Part shown: positions 7,358 through 16,028 of the stretch, one piece after another
How the letters are laid out: every line of letters starts with the position of its first letter
Position numbering within the stretch: position 1 is the first letter of the stretch
From: Streptomyces daqingensis
GTDB taxonomy: Bacteria > Actinomycetota > Actinomycetes > Streptomycetales > Streptomycetaceae
DNA length: 64,000 bases
Reading direction: 5' to 3'
NCBI RefSeq assembly: GCF_014645895.1
Contig: NZ_BMMP01000012.1
Span: forward strand, 124,001 to 188,000
Notes under the pieces: model-generated
The model's database searches: none
What the model saw: only the letters and a program-made list of their open reading frames with translations
Told to the model about the DNA's origin: nothing
Position numbers and translations under genes: made by a program

Positions 7358-9894
7358 TGCGCGGCCCTCCCGTCCGCCCCCGTGGCTCCGCGCGTGTAGC
7401 GCGGATGGATCAACCCGACGCAGCTGTACGGCAGTTCCCCCACCTCTTCCACCGGCACCCCGCGCTGCTCCGCGAGCAGCCGCACGTGGTCCAGGTCGGA
7501 GCCCGCGCCGCGCCGCGCCAGCACCTTCCACGGCACCCGGCGCAGCAGTACGCGAGTGGTCTCGCCCACGCCCGGCTTTACCAGATTGACGTCCCCGATG
7601 CCGTACTCCTCGCTGATCCGTTCCACTGCCCGCCAGCCCGCCCACGTGGGCGCACGGTCCGAGGCGAGCAGCGCCGCGACGTCGTCGGCGACGCCGGTGC
7701 GCACCTCGCCGAAGCGCGCCTCGACCGTGTCGAGGAAGTGGCGGGAGACGTCGGCGTCCGCGAGCTCCCGGTAGTACTTCCCGCCGTGGTAGTCGTGCGG
7801 GCCGACGAGGTCGGCGCGCAGCACGGTCCGTGAGATCAGGCCGGAGACCGTGGAGTTGAGGCAGGCCGACGGTATGAGGAAGTCCTCCCGCGTGCCGTAG
7901 GTGCGCACGCAGCCGCCCGGGTCGGCGAGCACCGCGAGCCCGGGGTCGAAACCCTCGAACGGTTCGAGGGCGTCGGCGAGTTCGCGGGTGATGGCGCCCT
8001 TGCCCGTCCAGCCGTCGACGAACACGACGTCAGCGGGGTCGTGGTGGGCGGCGATCCAGCGCAGCGCGTTGGCGTCGATGCCTCGCCCGCGCACGATCGA
8101 GACGGCGTAGTGCGGCAGTTCGAGGCCGTGGACGTGCCGGGCCCAGCGCCGCATCAGTACGCCCACGGGGGTTCCCGCGCGGGCGAGGGAGACCAGCACG
8201 GGACGGCGGCGCGCCGCCCGGTCCCCGCCCTTTCCGCCGTCGCCGGGGCGAGCGTTCGTCGCGGCCCCGCGCTCCGCGAGCACCGCCTCGGTGACCGTGC
8301 CGACCGCGCGGGCCACGCGGGCGGCGGAGGCCTCCAGCGCGCTATGGAAGAGCCGTTCGTACTCGGGGCTCGGCTGGTACTCCACCGGGAGGGACTCCGC
8401 GTAGTGCGCCCCGCCGCTCTGGATCGCCTCCTCCCGTTCCTCCGTGGGTGCTTCGAGCTGCGTGTGGGACATGTCCTGCAGCAGCCAGCCGACGTCCTGC
8501 GGCGCGTAGGAGGAGAAGTCCGGCCCCCGCAACGGCTGTCGCAGCGGTACGTAGGAGGGGAGCACGGCGAGCAGCACCCGGTCCGTGTGCTCGGCGAGCC
8601 TGCTCAGCAGCCCGCCGGGAGCGTGGAGTGCGGGGGTGTCCGACGCAGAGTCGGTGACGACGACGACCGCGTCGAAGCGGCGGCGGCCGTCGGCGCCCGG
8701 TGCCACGTTGTAGGCGTAGCGCGTGCCCTGGGCCGCGTCCCCGTCCGGTGTCCCGGCCGCTTCCTCGTGTGCGGGGAAGGCGAGGGCCGTGCGTACGGCG
8801 TAGGCCGGGTCGTCCAGCGCCAGCACGGGCGATCGGGTCGTGGTGGAGAAACGCACCTCGGCCGCCTTCACGAGCCGTTCCTCCAGGGCGGCGGCCAGCC
8901 GCAGCGGCGCGTACATCAACTCCTCGCAGCCGAGGACGAGTACGCGCGGCGCGGCCGTACCTCCGGGCTCTGTGCCCGGCCCGGGCACGGTCCCCGCCCG
9001 GGTGAGGGCTTCCGCGAGACGGCCCGCCATGGCGGGCAGGGCGTCCTCGAGCCGTGCGCGGTGCGCCGGGGTGAAACCGTGGCGGGCGCCGTCCGGAAGC
9101 CCCTGGGGCCAGCGGAGTTCGACACGCTCGGGCTCCGGCGGCCTCGCGGCAGGAACCGCGGCGGACCGCTCCTGCGGCGGCTCCACCGCCGCCTCCGCTT
9201 CGGCAACGAGGCGCTGCCCGCGCTCCAGCACGTCCGCGGGCAGCGACACGCCGCCGCTCGCGAGCGCCACCACGTCGACGCGGGCGCCGAGTTCGGCGGC
9301 GAACTTCTCCAGCGCCGCCTCGTCGTCGGACGAGCGCATGTCCGTGAGCGCCACCACCACGTACCGTCCCCGCGGGTGACGGCGGTGCAGAGCCGCGATC
9401 GTGTTGCGCACGGTGCGGCCGGTGGAGAACTCGTCGTCGACGAGGACGAGCGGCCCGTCGCCCTCCAGCAGCGCCGGGTCCTCGGGGAGCAGCAGATGGG
9501 ACGTGGCGTGGCTGTGCTCCTCCTCGAAGCCCCCGGCCGTGGCCACCCCCGCCACCCGGCGCCGCGTCGAGTGCAGGCAGCTCACGCCGCCGATGCCGTC
9601 CGCGACGCTGTGGCCCAGCCCCGTCGCCGTCTCGGCGTATCCCAGCACCACCGCCTGCGCGGCGAGACCGTCGCCCAGCAACTCCCGTACGCGGCGGCCC
9701 AGCCGGACGCCGACGCCGTAGACCGTCGCGGGGCTCTCGGGTATGTGCTTGCCGAGAACCCGGGAGACGAGGAGATGCGCCCGCTTCGGGTTGCGGCGGA
9801 GCGCCAGGCCCATCAGGTCACGCAGGCCCTCGCCGCTCAGCCGCAGATCCAGCCGTCCCGCGACCCACTCGCCGGACCACACCACGTCGCTCAT
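7354..9894 (-). CDS. PRTase-TRSP-StiP-PELOTA fusion protein (Ter-associated)
   Basis: This 846-residue protein appears to join two proteins that are often separate. Residues 1-240 are a phosphoribosyltransferase with PRPP-binding motif LVDDEFSTGRT (151-161). Residues about 310-452 are the TRSP domain, named for the motif seen here at 353-356. From about 455 (GPDFSSYAPQDVGWLLQD) a StiP-type cysteine-protease-like domain follows, with TEEREEAIQSG at 484-494 and VDGWTGKGAI at 626-635. About 755-835 is a PELOTA/L7Ae-like RNA-binding domain. No stop or convincing start lies at the junction near 8532; one in-frame TTG is present without a ribosome binding site. It forms an operon with the HAD gene (GTGA overlap). 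The module is predicted to make a nucleoside-like product for the Ter stress system. Confidence 0.85.
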   Translation of the reverse strand: MSDVVWSGEWVAGRLDLRLSGEGLRDLMGLALRRNPKRAHLLVSRVLGKHIPESPATVYGVGVRLGRRVRELLGDGLAAQAVVLGYAETATGLGHSVADGIGGVSCLHSTRRRVAGVATAGGFEEEHSHATSHLLLPEDPALLEGDGPLVLVDDEFSTGRTVRNTIAALHRRHPRGRYVVVALTDMRSSDDEAALEKFAAELGARVDVVALASGGVSLPADVLERGQRLVAEAEAAVEPPQERSAAVPAARPPEPERVELRWPQGLPDGARHGFTPAHRARLEDALPAMAGRLAEALTRAGTVPGPGTEPGGTAAPRVLVLGCEELMYAPLRLAAALEERLVKAAEVRFSTTTRSPVLALDDPAYAVRTALAFPAHEEAAGTPDGDAAQGTRYAYNVAPGADGRRRFDAVVVVTDSASDTPALHAPGGLLSRLAEHTDRVLLAVLPSYVPLRQPLRGPDFSSYAPQDVGWLLQDMSHTQLEAPTEEREEAIQSGGAHYAESLPVEYQPSPEYERLFHSALEASAARVARAVGTVTEAVLAERGAATNARPGDGGKGGDRAARRRPVLVSLARAGTPVGVLMRRWARHVHGLELPHYAVSIVRGRGIDANALRWIAAHHDPADVVFVDGWTGKGAITRELADALEPFEGFDPGLAVLADPGGCVRTYGTREDFLIPSACLNSTVSGLISRTVLRADLVGPHDYHGGKYYRELADADVSRHFLDTVEARFGEVRTGVADDVAALLASDRAPTWAGWRAVERISEEYGIGDVNLVKPGVGETTRVLLRRVPWKVLARRGAGSDLDHVRLLAEQRGVPVEEVGELPYSCVGLIHPRYTRGATGADGRAAQ

Positions 9895-10079
9895 TCCGCC
9901 GCCTGTCCCCTCTTCGCGACTCGCCGCCGCACTCCGCTCGATGCCGCAGCCCTCGTAAGTCCTCGTACTCGTGCCCGTGTCCGTCCTCGCCGCCTCCGTC
10001 TGCCTTCCCGCCCGCGGGCCGGCGGCCCTCCCGGCCGCACCGTCCGCCCGGTCCTGCGCGTACCGCCCCGCCTGCCGTC

Positions 10080-11306
10080 TCACGGCGCCTCCGTCCGCAC
10101 GGCGTCCGCGTAGCCGGCCGCGCGCGCCCCGGCCGCCAGTACGTCGACGAAGCCCACGCCCTCGCGGGTCACCCCGAACAGCTCGGCGCGCAGCAACGTC
10201 CGCTCGGCCCAGGCCCGGTGGGGCTTCACCTCGTTCATCTTGTTCGTGTAGGCCGATCGCAGCACGCCGCCGCCGCTGCGTTCCGGCCTGAGGATGTCCG
10301 TCGCGTCGCTGTACTCCTCCAGGCTCACCACGGACAGCGCGTGGACGGGCGCGACGTGCGAGGGGTGGATGCAGGTCTTGCCCAGCAGGCCGTTCGCCCG
10401 GTCCAGTTCGATCTCGCGCAGCAGTCCGTCGATGTCGTGGTCGATGAGCACCGTACGCAGTTCCTCGGCCCGCCCGGTGAAGATGCTCTGCCGCAGCTGC
10501 GGCTTGAAGATGCGTTCCTGCAGCCGGAAGTACTCCCACACCGGGCCCGTGACGGTGTAGCCCGTGCCGTCCGCCCGGCCCAGCCGGTTCACCACGTCGC
10601 CGATGACCGACGCGACGAGCTGCACGTCGTAGGCCGTCATCTCCGGTGTGCGCCGCAGGCCGTAGGCCGAGCAGAAGTCCGTGACGCCGAGCCGCAGCGC
10701 GAGCACCCGCTCCCTGTACTTGTCGACGGCGCGGGCGATGCCGGAGAGCGTTGCCGCACGCGTCTCGAGATGGAGCAGTTCCGGCGACTCCAGCACCGGC
10801 ATCGCGAACAGCCGGTGCCCCGCGGCCGATTCGGCCTCGGTGAGGGCTTCCAGGAAGGGGATGCCGCGCTCCTCCGTGAACTTCGGCAGCACGAAACCGG
10901 ACAGCAGCCGGGCGGCGGGCCCCATACGCGCCACGAGGTCCCGGATCTGCGCCGGCTCACGCACCCGCACGAACAGCAGCGGCAGACCGCCGTCCCCCGG
11001 ACGGCCGTCCCGGGACGGCTCGTCCCGCGCGGCCAGCGTCTCCAACTGGCGTACGAGGTTCGCCTCTCCGGCGGCCACGTCGGCGTCGCCTATGGAGTCC
11101 TCCAGGCACAGGACCATCGAGACCACTCCGAGCCGCGCCTGCTTGACCACGTCCGCGGCGAGACCGGGACGGGTCGCCGGGCAGTACAGCGTCGCGCCCA
11201 GCGCGGCGGCGAGCGTGCCGCCGGGGGCGTCCGCGGTGAACTCCACCGGTTCGTACTGGAAAAGCCGCTGCCGTACTTCCTGTGGAAGATGGCCGAAATG
11301 CCGCAT
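10080..11306 (-). CDS. HpcH/HpaI aldolase / CitE-like TIM-barrel protein (Ter-associated)
   Basis: This 408-residue protein resembles citrate lyase beta subunit/HpcH aldolases: LARLGVVSMVLCLEDSIGDAD-type strand with the acidic Glu-Asp pair, then a catalytic-type Arg in LLFVRVREP and GKTCIHPSHVAPVHAL near the C-terminus, which is diagnostic for the CitE fold. It lies 185 bp upstream of the PRTase fusion on the same strand and is divergent from the TerD gene at 11559. In Ter-linked biosynthetic modules this enzyme is predicted to add or remove a short acyl unit on the metabolite. The ATG at 11306 follows GGGGG by about 6 nt. Confidence 0.87.
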   Translation of the reverse strand: MRHFGHLPQEVRQRLFQYEPVEFTADAPGGTLAAALGATLYCPATRPGLAADVVKQARLGVVSMVLCLEDSIGDADVAAGEANLVRQLETLAARDEPSRDGRPGDGGLPLLFVRVREPAQIRDLVARMGPAARLLSGFVLPKFTEERGIPFLEALTEAESAAGHRLFAMPVLESPELLHLETRAATLSGIARAVDKYRERVLALRLGVTDFCSAYGLRRTPEMTAYDVQLVASVIGDVVNRLGRADGTGYTVTGPVWEYFRLQERIFKPQLRQSIFTGRAEELRTVLIDHDIDGLLREIELDRANGLLGKTCIHPSHVAPVHALSVVSLEEYSDATDILRPERSGGGVLRSAYTNKMNEVKPHRAWAERTLLRAELFGVTREGVGFVDVLAAGARAAGYADAVRTEAP

Positions 11307-11558
11307 ACATGCCCCCGTTTTCCGCCGCGCGGCAACCGGAATGACCGACACGACCGTTGCGAATGGTGCCTCCCTCTGGGCTCGACGGCCCGCGCCGAGT
11401 CCCAGGCGCCCACGAAGACAACGGCCCCGCGGCGAGAACCAGCCGCTCATCGTACGTACAGCAGGGGGCAGATAGTTCCACCGAAGGGTGAAAATCACGT
11501 TACCGCCAGGTACAGGTATGTGCCCTCGCGTTGTACCGGAGCAGGAACGGAGGGCAGG

Positions 11559-12563
11559 ATGACCTCTATGACGCACGCCATGGTGAAGGGCTCGAACGTT
11601 CAGCTGGAGACCGCCGCGGTCCGCGCCGTCCTGTGCTGGAGTTCCGGACCGGGAGTGCCCGACGTCGACGCCTCCGCCCTGCTGCTCGACGAAAGCGGCC
11701 AGGTGACCTGCGACGACGACTTCGTCTTCTACAACCAGCCTGAGCACCCCTCCGGCGTCGTACGCCACCTCCCCAAGTCCCAGGAATCCGGCGGTCTGCG
11801 CGACACGATCGAGGCGGACCTCCCCGCCCTCGGTTCCGGGGTGGACCGCGTTCTGATCGCGGCCTCCGCGGACGGCGGCACCTTCGCCGAGGTCCAGCAG
11901 CTGCGGCTGCTGCTCCTGCCCGCCGGAGCGTCCGCGGACAGCGAGCCCCTGCTGCGTTTCGACATCGAACCGGAGACCGGCGCGGAGACAGCGCTCCTCT
12001 GCGGAGAGATCTACCGCCGCGGCGACGGGTGGAAGTTCCGCGCCCTCGGCCAGGGTTACGACACCGGCCTCGCCGCTCTGACGACGGAGTACGGCGTCAC
12101 CGTGGAGGACTCGGACGCGGACGGACCGCCGAGCGGCGTCGGCCGGACGGCGGGAGGTGACACGGCGCCGGACACCGCTCCGCCGCCGGCGAGCACCGTT
12201 CCGTCGCCCACACAGCCCGCACAACCCACGCAGCCCGCGCCCACGCAGCCGGCACAGCCCGTGGCACCGGACGAGGCGACCGTCCCCGCCGTCATGCTGC
12301 CGCAGCGGTCGCAGGACCCGGAGCCCGACTTTCCGCTGGTGGCGCCCGCACCGGCCGCGGCCGCCACACAGCCCGTCGCCGCCCCCATGGCCCCGGCCGG
12401 GCCGGGGCCCGCGGCGCCGCCCCACTACGGGCACCCCCAGCCGCCGCAGCAGCCGCCCGCGACGCAACCCGCCTACGGATACCCGCAGCCCGCCTACGGC
12501 TATCCGCAGCCGGACCCCAACTTCACGCTGCCGCCCCAGGGTCCGCAGTTCCAGAACCGCTGA
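11559..12563 (+). CDS. TerD-family protein with long Pro/Gln/Thr-rich tail
   Basis: This 334-residue protein has a TerD beta-sandwich at about 5-182 containing the calcium-site motif DVDASAL (35-41), FVFYNQ and GDGWKFRALGQGYDTGL. The second acidic calcium loop found in the other two paralogues (GDN/GEG type) is replaced by PKSQESGGL, so metal binding may differ. Residues 187-334 are disordered, rich in Pro, Gln, Thr and Ala, and end in AYGYPQP repeats. GGAGGG lies 5 nt before the ATG. It diverges from the aldolase gene and is convergent with the TerA-like gene, with only 3 bp between stop codons. Confidence 0.9.
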   Translation: MTSMTHAMVKGSNVQLETAAVRAVLCWSSGPGVPDVDASALLLDESGQVTCDDDFVFYNQPEHPSGVVRHLPKSQESGGLRDTIEADLPALGSGVDRVLIAASADGGTFAEVQQLRLLLLPAGASADSEPLLRFDIEPETGAETALLCGEIYRRGDGWKFRALGQGYDTGLAALTTEYGVTVEDSDADGPPSGVGRTAGGDTAPDTAPPPASTVPSPTQPAQPTQPAPTQPAQPVAPDEATVPAVMLPQRSQDPEPDFPLVAPAPAAAATQPVAAPMAPAGPGPAAPPHYGHPQPPQQPPATQPAYGYPQPAYGYPQPDPNFTLPPQGPQFQNR

Positions 12564-12566
12564 CGC

Positions 12567-13325
12567 TCACGCCTTCCCCGCCTTGTAGCCGCGGCCCCAC
12601 TGCAGGCCCCAGCCGTACAGGCGGTCCAACTCCGCCTGGAAACCGTAGACGTAGCGCACCTCGCGGCGGACCGTCAGCTCCCCCTTCTCGTGCTGCATCA
12701 GCAGCACCGCGCACGAACGCGCCTGGGGCGCCCGCCTGTCGAGGCTGACCTCGACGCGCGGTCCACTGCTCGGGAAGAGCGTGAGGACGGCGTGCGTACG
12801 GTCGAAGGCCGGGGTCCCGTCGTAGATGTAGACGAAGAACAGCAGCCGCTTGATGTCGTCCTTGTGGTCGAGGTTGACGTAGATCGTCTCGCCGGACGGT
12901 GAACCGAAGCGGTCGTCTCCCGTGAGCTTCACGTACGGAGGGGAGTTCCAGTCTCCGAGGAAGTTCCCCAGAGGCTGCACCACGCCCTTGGTGCCGTCCG
13001 CCAGTTCGTACATGCAGGCAAGGTCGAGGTCCACGTTGACCATGCCCTGCGTGTGCGCCTGGACGACCTGCGGCTTCAGCGCCTGCAGGGGGTTGCGGAG
13101 GGAACCCCGCCTGCTCGTTCTGTCATCGAAGTCGGAAGTGCGCATCCGCCAGGACAGGTTGACCCTGAGGCTGCCGCTGTCCGCGCCCTGCTCCGTCAGC
13201 GAGACGGCGGACTGACGTTTCGTCAGCTCCACCGAATAGGCCGACGAGCCCGCCATCGAGTCGAAACCCGACCCTCGCCGCCGCCTGCTCACACCACTCC
13301 GCCAGTTCTCCCACAGGGAGACCAT
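12567..13325 (-). CDS. TerA-like tellurium/stress resistance protein
   Basis: This 252-residue protein has a TerD-superfamily core: VNLSWRMRTSD, VNVDLDLACMYEL with an acidic metal-site-like segment, TIYVNLDHKDDIKRLLFFVYIY and VEVSLDRRAPQARSCAVLL. The layout fits the TerA/tellurite resistance-like branch rather than TerD. It ends with KAGKA. The start is ATG 13325 or the adjacent GTG 13328; GGGGG lies a few bases upstream. A strong 15-bp hairpin (13357-13390) sits only 31 bp before the start, so the gene needs either a very short promoter or read-through from terC. Confidence 0.82.
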   Translation of the reverse strand: MVSLWENWRSGVSRRRRGSGFDSMAGSSAYSVELTKRQSAVSLTEQGADSGSLRVNLSWRMRTSDFDDRTSRRGSLRNPLQALKPQVVQAHTQGMVNVDLDLACMYELADGTKGVVQPLGNFLGDWNSPPYVKLTGDDRFGSPSGETIYVNLDHKDDIKRLLFFVYIYDGTPAFDRTHAVLTLFPSSGPRVEVSLDRRAPQARSCAVLLMQHEKGELTVRREVRYVYGFQAELDRLYGWGLQWGRGYKAGKA

Positions 13326-13356
13326 CACGCACCCCCACTCGCACTTCAACTGCCGC

Positions 13357-13390
13357 GGGGCGGCTCCGAGTCGGGACTCGGAGCCGCCCC
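13357..13390 (-). terminator. 15-bp hairpin between terC-like and terA-like genes
   Basis: GGGGCGGCTCCGAGT (13357-13371) is perfectly complementary to 13376-13390, with a 4-nt loop. It lies 84 bp beyond the terC-like stop and 31 bp before the terA-like start, both on the minus strand. It can act as the terC terminator or as an attenuator in the terA-like leader. Confidence 0.75.
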
Positions 13391-13474
13391 GCAAGAAGCG
13401 TTCCGCAAACAAGCCTCTATGACACCCGGATCGGCCGGCCCGGCCGGTGACCGTGATGCCCGGTCAGTGACGCA

Positions 13475-14617
13475 TCACGTCTTGGAGCCGACTTCCTCGT
13501 CCTCGGACGCGCCTCCGCCGCCCCCGGCCTCGACCGCCTTGTTGCGGCGTACCGAGGACCAGAACGAGGCCGCGATGAGCGCGACGCCGACGAGACCGGT
13601 GACGACCTCGTTGATCTGGAACTTGATGGTGACGAGCAGGATGACCGCGAGCGCACCGATGGCGTAGTGCGCACCGTGCTCGAGGTAGACGTAGTCGTCG
13701 AGGGTGCCCTGGCGGACGAGGTAGACCGTCAGCGACCTCACGTACATCGCGCCGATGCCGAGGCCGAGCGCCATCCAGAAGATGTGGTTGGTGATCGCGA
13801 AGGCACCGATGACGCCGTCGAAGGAGAAGGACGCGTCCAGCACCTCGAGGTAGAGGAACATGAAGAACGCGGCCTTGCCGGCGACCCCGACAAGGGACGG
13901 GTCCTTGCCCTCCTTCTTGGCCTTCTCCTCCTCCTCGTGCTCGCGTTCCTCCTCCTCTTCGAGCTTGTTCTCGAAGTGGCCGGAGAGCCCTCCCACGAGG
14001 AGGTACGTGATGAGACCGGCGACACCCGAGAGCAGCACCGTCGCGGACTTGTCCACGTGCGTGCCGCCGTGCTGGTGCGCCTCGACCGCGAAGGTCATCG
14101 CCGAGACCATCAGCACGATGAGCGCGATGCACACGGAGAGCATGTCGACCTTGCCGAGCTTGGCGAGGGGACGCTCCAGCCAGGCGAGCCACTTGTGCTC
14201 GCGCTCCTCGAAGATGAAGTTGAGGAAGATCATCAGCAGGAACATCCCGCCGTAGGCCGCGATGGCCGGGTGGGCGTCCGTGACCAGCTGCTCGTACTTC
14301 GTCGGGTCGTCCAGCGCGAGCTGGACGGCGTCGATGGGGCCGATCTTCGCACTGATGGCCACGATGACGACCGGAAAGACCAGCCGCATCCCGAAGACCG
14401 CGATCAGGATGCCGATGGTGAGGAAGATCTTCTGCCAGAAGGCGTTCATCTTCTTCAGCACGCCGGCGTTGACTACCGCGTTGTCGAAGGACAGCGAGAT
14501 CTCGAGGACGGACAGGATCGCCACGACGGCGAAGCCCTGCCACCCCCAGAACAGCGCCGCGAAAGCCAGGCCGACGGCAGTGATGCCGAAGGACCAGCCG
14601 AAAGTTTTCAGGACCAC
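13475..14617 (-). CDS. TerC/DUF475-family integral membrane protein
   Basis: This 380-residue membrane protein has about eight hydrophobic helices. TerC-type acidic intramembrane motifs are visible: SLSFDNAVVNAGVLKKM near the N-terminus and ASFSFDGVIGAFAITN later, each carrying the Asp expected to bind metal. Between them is a very acidic/basic cytoplasmic loop with a run of Glu (EEEEEREHEEEEKAKKEGK). The C-terminus is Gly/Glu-rich. The GTG at 14617 (VVLKTFGWSF) is chosen because related proteins start there; no clear Shine-Dalgarno sequence is seen. The stop of the upstream terD gene region at 14656 is only 38 bp away, so co-transcription with the TerD genes is likely. Confidence 0.9.
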   Translation of the reverse strand: MVLKTFGWSFGITAVGLAFAALFWGWQGFAVVAILSVLEISLSFDNAVVNAGVLKKMNAFWQKIFLTIGILIAVFGMRLVFPVVIVAISAKIGPIDAVQLALDDPTKYEQLVTDAHPAIAAYGGMFLLMIFLNFIFEEREHKWLAWLERPLAKLGKVDMLSVCIALIVLMVSAMTFAVEAHQHGGTHVDKSATVLLSGVAGLITYLLVGGLSGHFENKLEEEEEREHEEEEKAKKEGKDPSLVGVAGKAAFFMFLYLEVLDASFSFDGVIGAFAITNHIFWMALGLGIGAMYVRSLTVYLVRQGTLDDYVYLEHGAHYAIGALAVILLVTIKFQINEVVTGLVGVALIAASFWSSVRRNKAVEAGGGGGASEDEEVGSKT

Positions 14618-14655
14618 TGGGCTACCAATCCGCTTTACGAACAAATGACCTTGGC

Positions 14656-15234
14656 TTACGAAACATTGACCCCGAAGTCTAGAGCGATGCCTCGCAGCCC
14701 AGAGGCGTACCCCTGTCCAACGGCCCGGAACTTCCACTCGCCGCCGTACCGGTAGAGCTCACCGAAGATCATGGCGGTCTCGCCCGAGGCGTCTTCAGTG
14801 AGGTCGTAGCGGGCGAGTTCCTGGCCGTCCTCCTGGTTGACGACGCGGATGTAGGCGTCGGTGACCTGCCCGAACGCCTGGTGCCGGTTGTCTGCGTCGT
14901 AAATGGAGACCGGAAAGACGATCTTGTCCACGTTCGCGGGAACGAGGCCGAGGTCCACCAGAACCGTCTCGTCGTCCTCGCTGCCCGAGCCGCCCACCAG
15001 CTCGTCACCGGTGTGCTCGACCGATCCCTCGGGACTCTTCAGGTTGTTGTAGAAGATGAAGTACTCGTCGCCCAGCACCTTGCCGTTCGCGCAGAGCAGC
15101 GCGCTGGCGTCCAGGTCGAAGGCCGCTCCGGTGGTGGAGCGGGCCCTCCAGCCCAGACCGACCTGGACCTGCCTCAGATTGGGTGCGGCCTTCGAGAGGG
15201 AGACGTTTCCCCCCTTGGCGAGCGTGACGCCCAT
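14656..15234 (-). CDS. terD: TerD-family calcium-binding stress protein
   Basis: This 192-residue protein is a standard-length TerD. It starts MGVTLAKGGNVSLSK and has the calcium-site motif FDLDASALL and the acidic loop after EHTGDELVG. The C-terminal YGGEWKFRAVGQGYASGL is also conserved. TerD proteins are cytoplasmic or membrane-associated partners of TerC in tellurite and oxidative stress tolerance. GGAGAGGAA lies before the ATG. It is a tandem paralogue of the next gene (15342) and about 38 bp ahead of terC. Confidence 0.93.
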   Translation of the reverse strand: MGVTLAKGGNVSLSKAAPNLRQVQVGLGWRARSTTGAAFDLDASALLCANGKVLGDEYFIFYNNLKSPEGSVEHTGDELVGGSGSEDDETVLVDLGLVPANVDKIVFPVSIYDADNRHQAFGQVTDAYIRVVNQEDGQELARYDLTEDASGETAMIFGELYRYGGEWKFRAVGQGYASGLRGIALDFGVNVS

Positions 15235-15341
15235 GATCTGTTCCTCTCCCCGATGGCTGTGCGACCAGTCTGCCGACATCACCAGGCGCCGCACACCTCC
15301 CGGTTACGGAAGGTTGCGGCGCCGGTGGCTGCCGGGATCTC

Positions 15342-15917
15342 TCAGACGTTGACCCCGAAGTCCTGCGCGATTCCGCGCAGGCCCGAGGCGTAGCCCTGGC
15401 CGATGGCGCGGAACTTCCACTCCGCGCCGTTGCGGTAGAGCTCGCCGAAGACCATGGCGGTCTCCGTCGAGGCGTCCTCGCTGAGGTCGTAACGCGCCAG
15501 CTCGTTGTTGTCGGCCTGGTTCACTACGCGGATGTAGGCGTTGCGGACCTGCCCGAAGCTCTGCTGGCGGGTCTCGGCCTCGTAGATGGAGACCGGGAAG
15601 ACGATCTTCTCGACGTCGGCGGGCACGCCGGCGAGGTTCACCTTGATGACCTCGTCGTCGCCCTCGCCCTCACCGGTGAGGTTGTCGCCGGTGTGCTCGA
15701 CGGAGCCGTCGGGGCTCTTGAGGTTGTTGAAGAAGACGAAGTTCTGGTCATTGCCGACCTTGCCCTCGGCGTTCGCCAGCAGGGCGCTGGCGTCGAGGTC
15801 GAAGTCCGAACCTGTGGTGGTACGGGCGTCCCAGCCGAGACCGACGATGACGGCGGTCAGGTTCGGGGCTTCCTTGGTCAGCGAGACGTTGCCGCCCTTG
15901 CTGAGGCTGACTCCCAC
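15342..15917 (-). CDS. terD: TerD-family calcium-binding stress protein, tandem paralogue
   Basis: This 191-residue TerD starts MGVSLSKGGNVSLTK with a GTG codon behind GGAGG. It keeps both classical calcium-site segments, DFDLDASALL and HTGDNLTGEGEGDDE, and the end GYASGLRGIAQDFGVNV. It is the most canonical of the three TerD copies here. Together with the copy at 14656 and terC it forms a minus-strand set of genes. The intergenic distance to the next terD is 107 bp. Confidence 0.94.
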   Translation of the reverse strand: MGVSLSKGGNVSLTKEAPNLTAVIVGLGWDARTTTGSDFDLDASALLANAEGKVGNDQNFVFFNNLKSPDGSVEHTGDNLTGEGEGDDEVIKVNLAGVPADVEKIVFPVSIYEAETRQQSFGQVRNAYIRVVNQADNNELARYDLSEDASTETAMVFGELYRNGAEWKFRAIGQGYASGLRGIAQDFGVNV

Positions 15918-16028
15918 GAGTCCTCCAGGTGTCTGTTCGCACGGAGCACTGCGTGCCCCCGCTGTTTCGGTTGCCTACTGATCAACGAGTGGATCCTGGT
16001 GAGCGGTTCCCCCACCTCCAGCCTTCAC

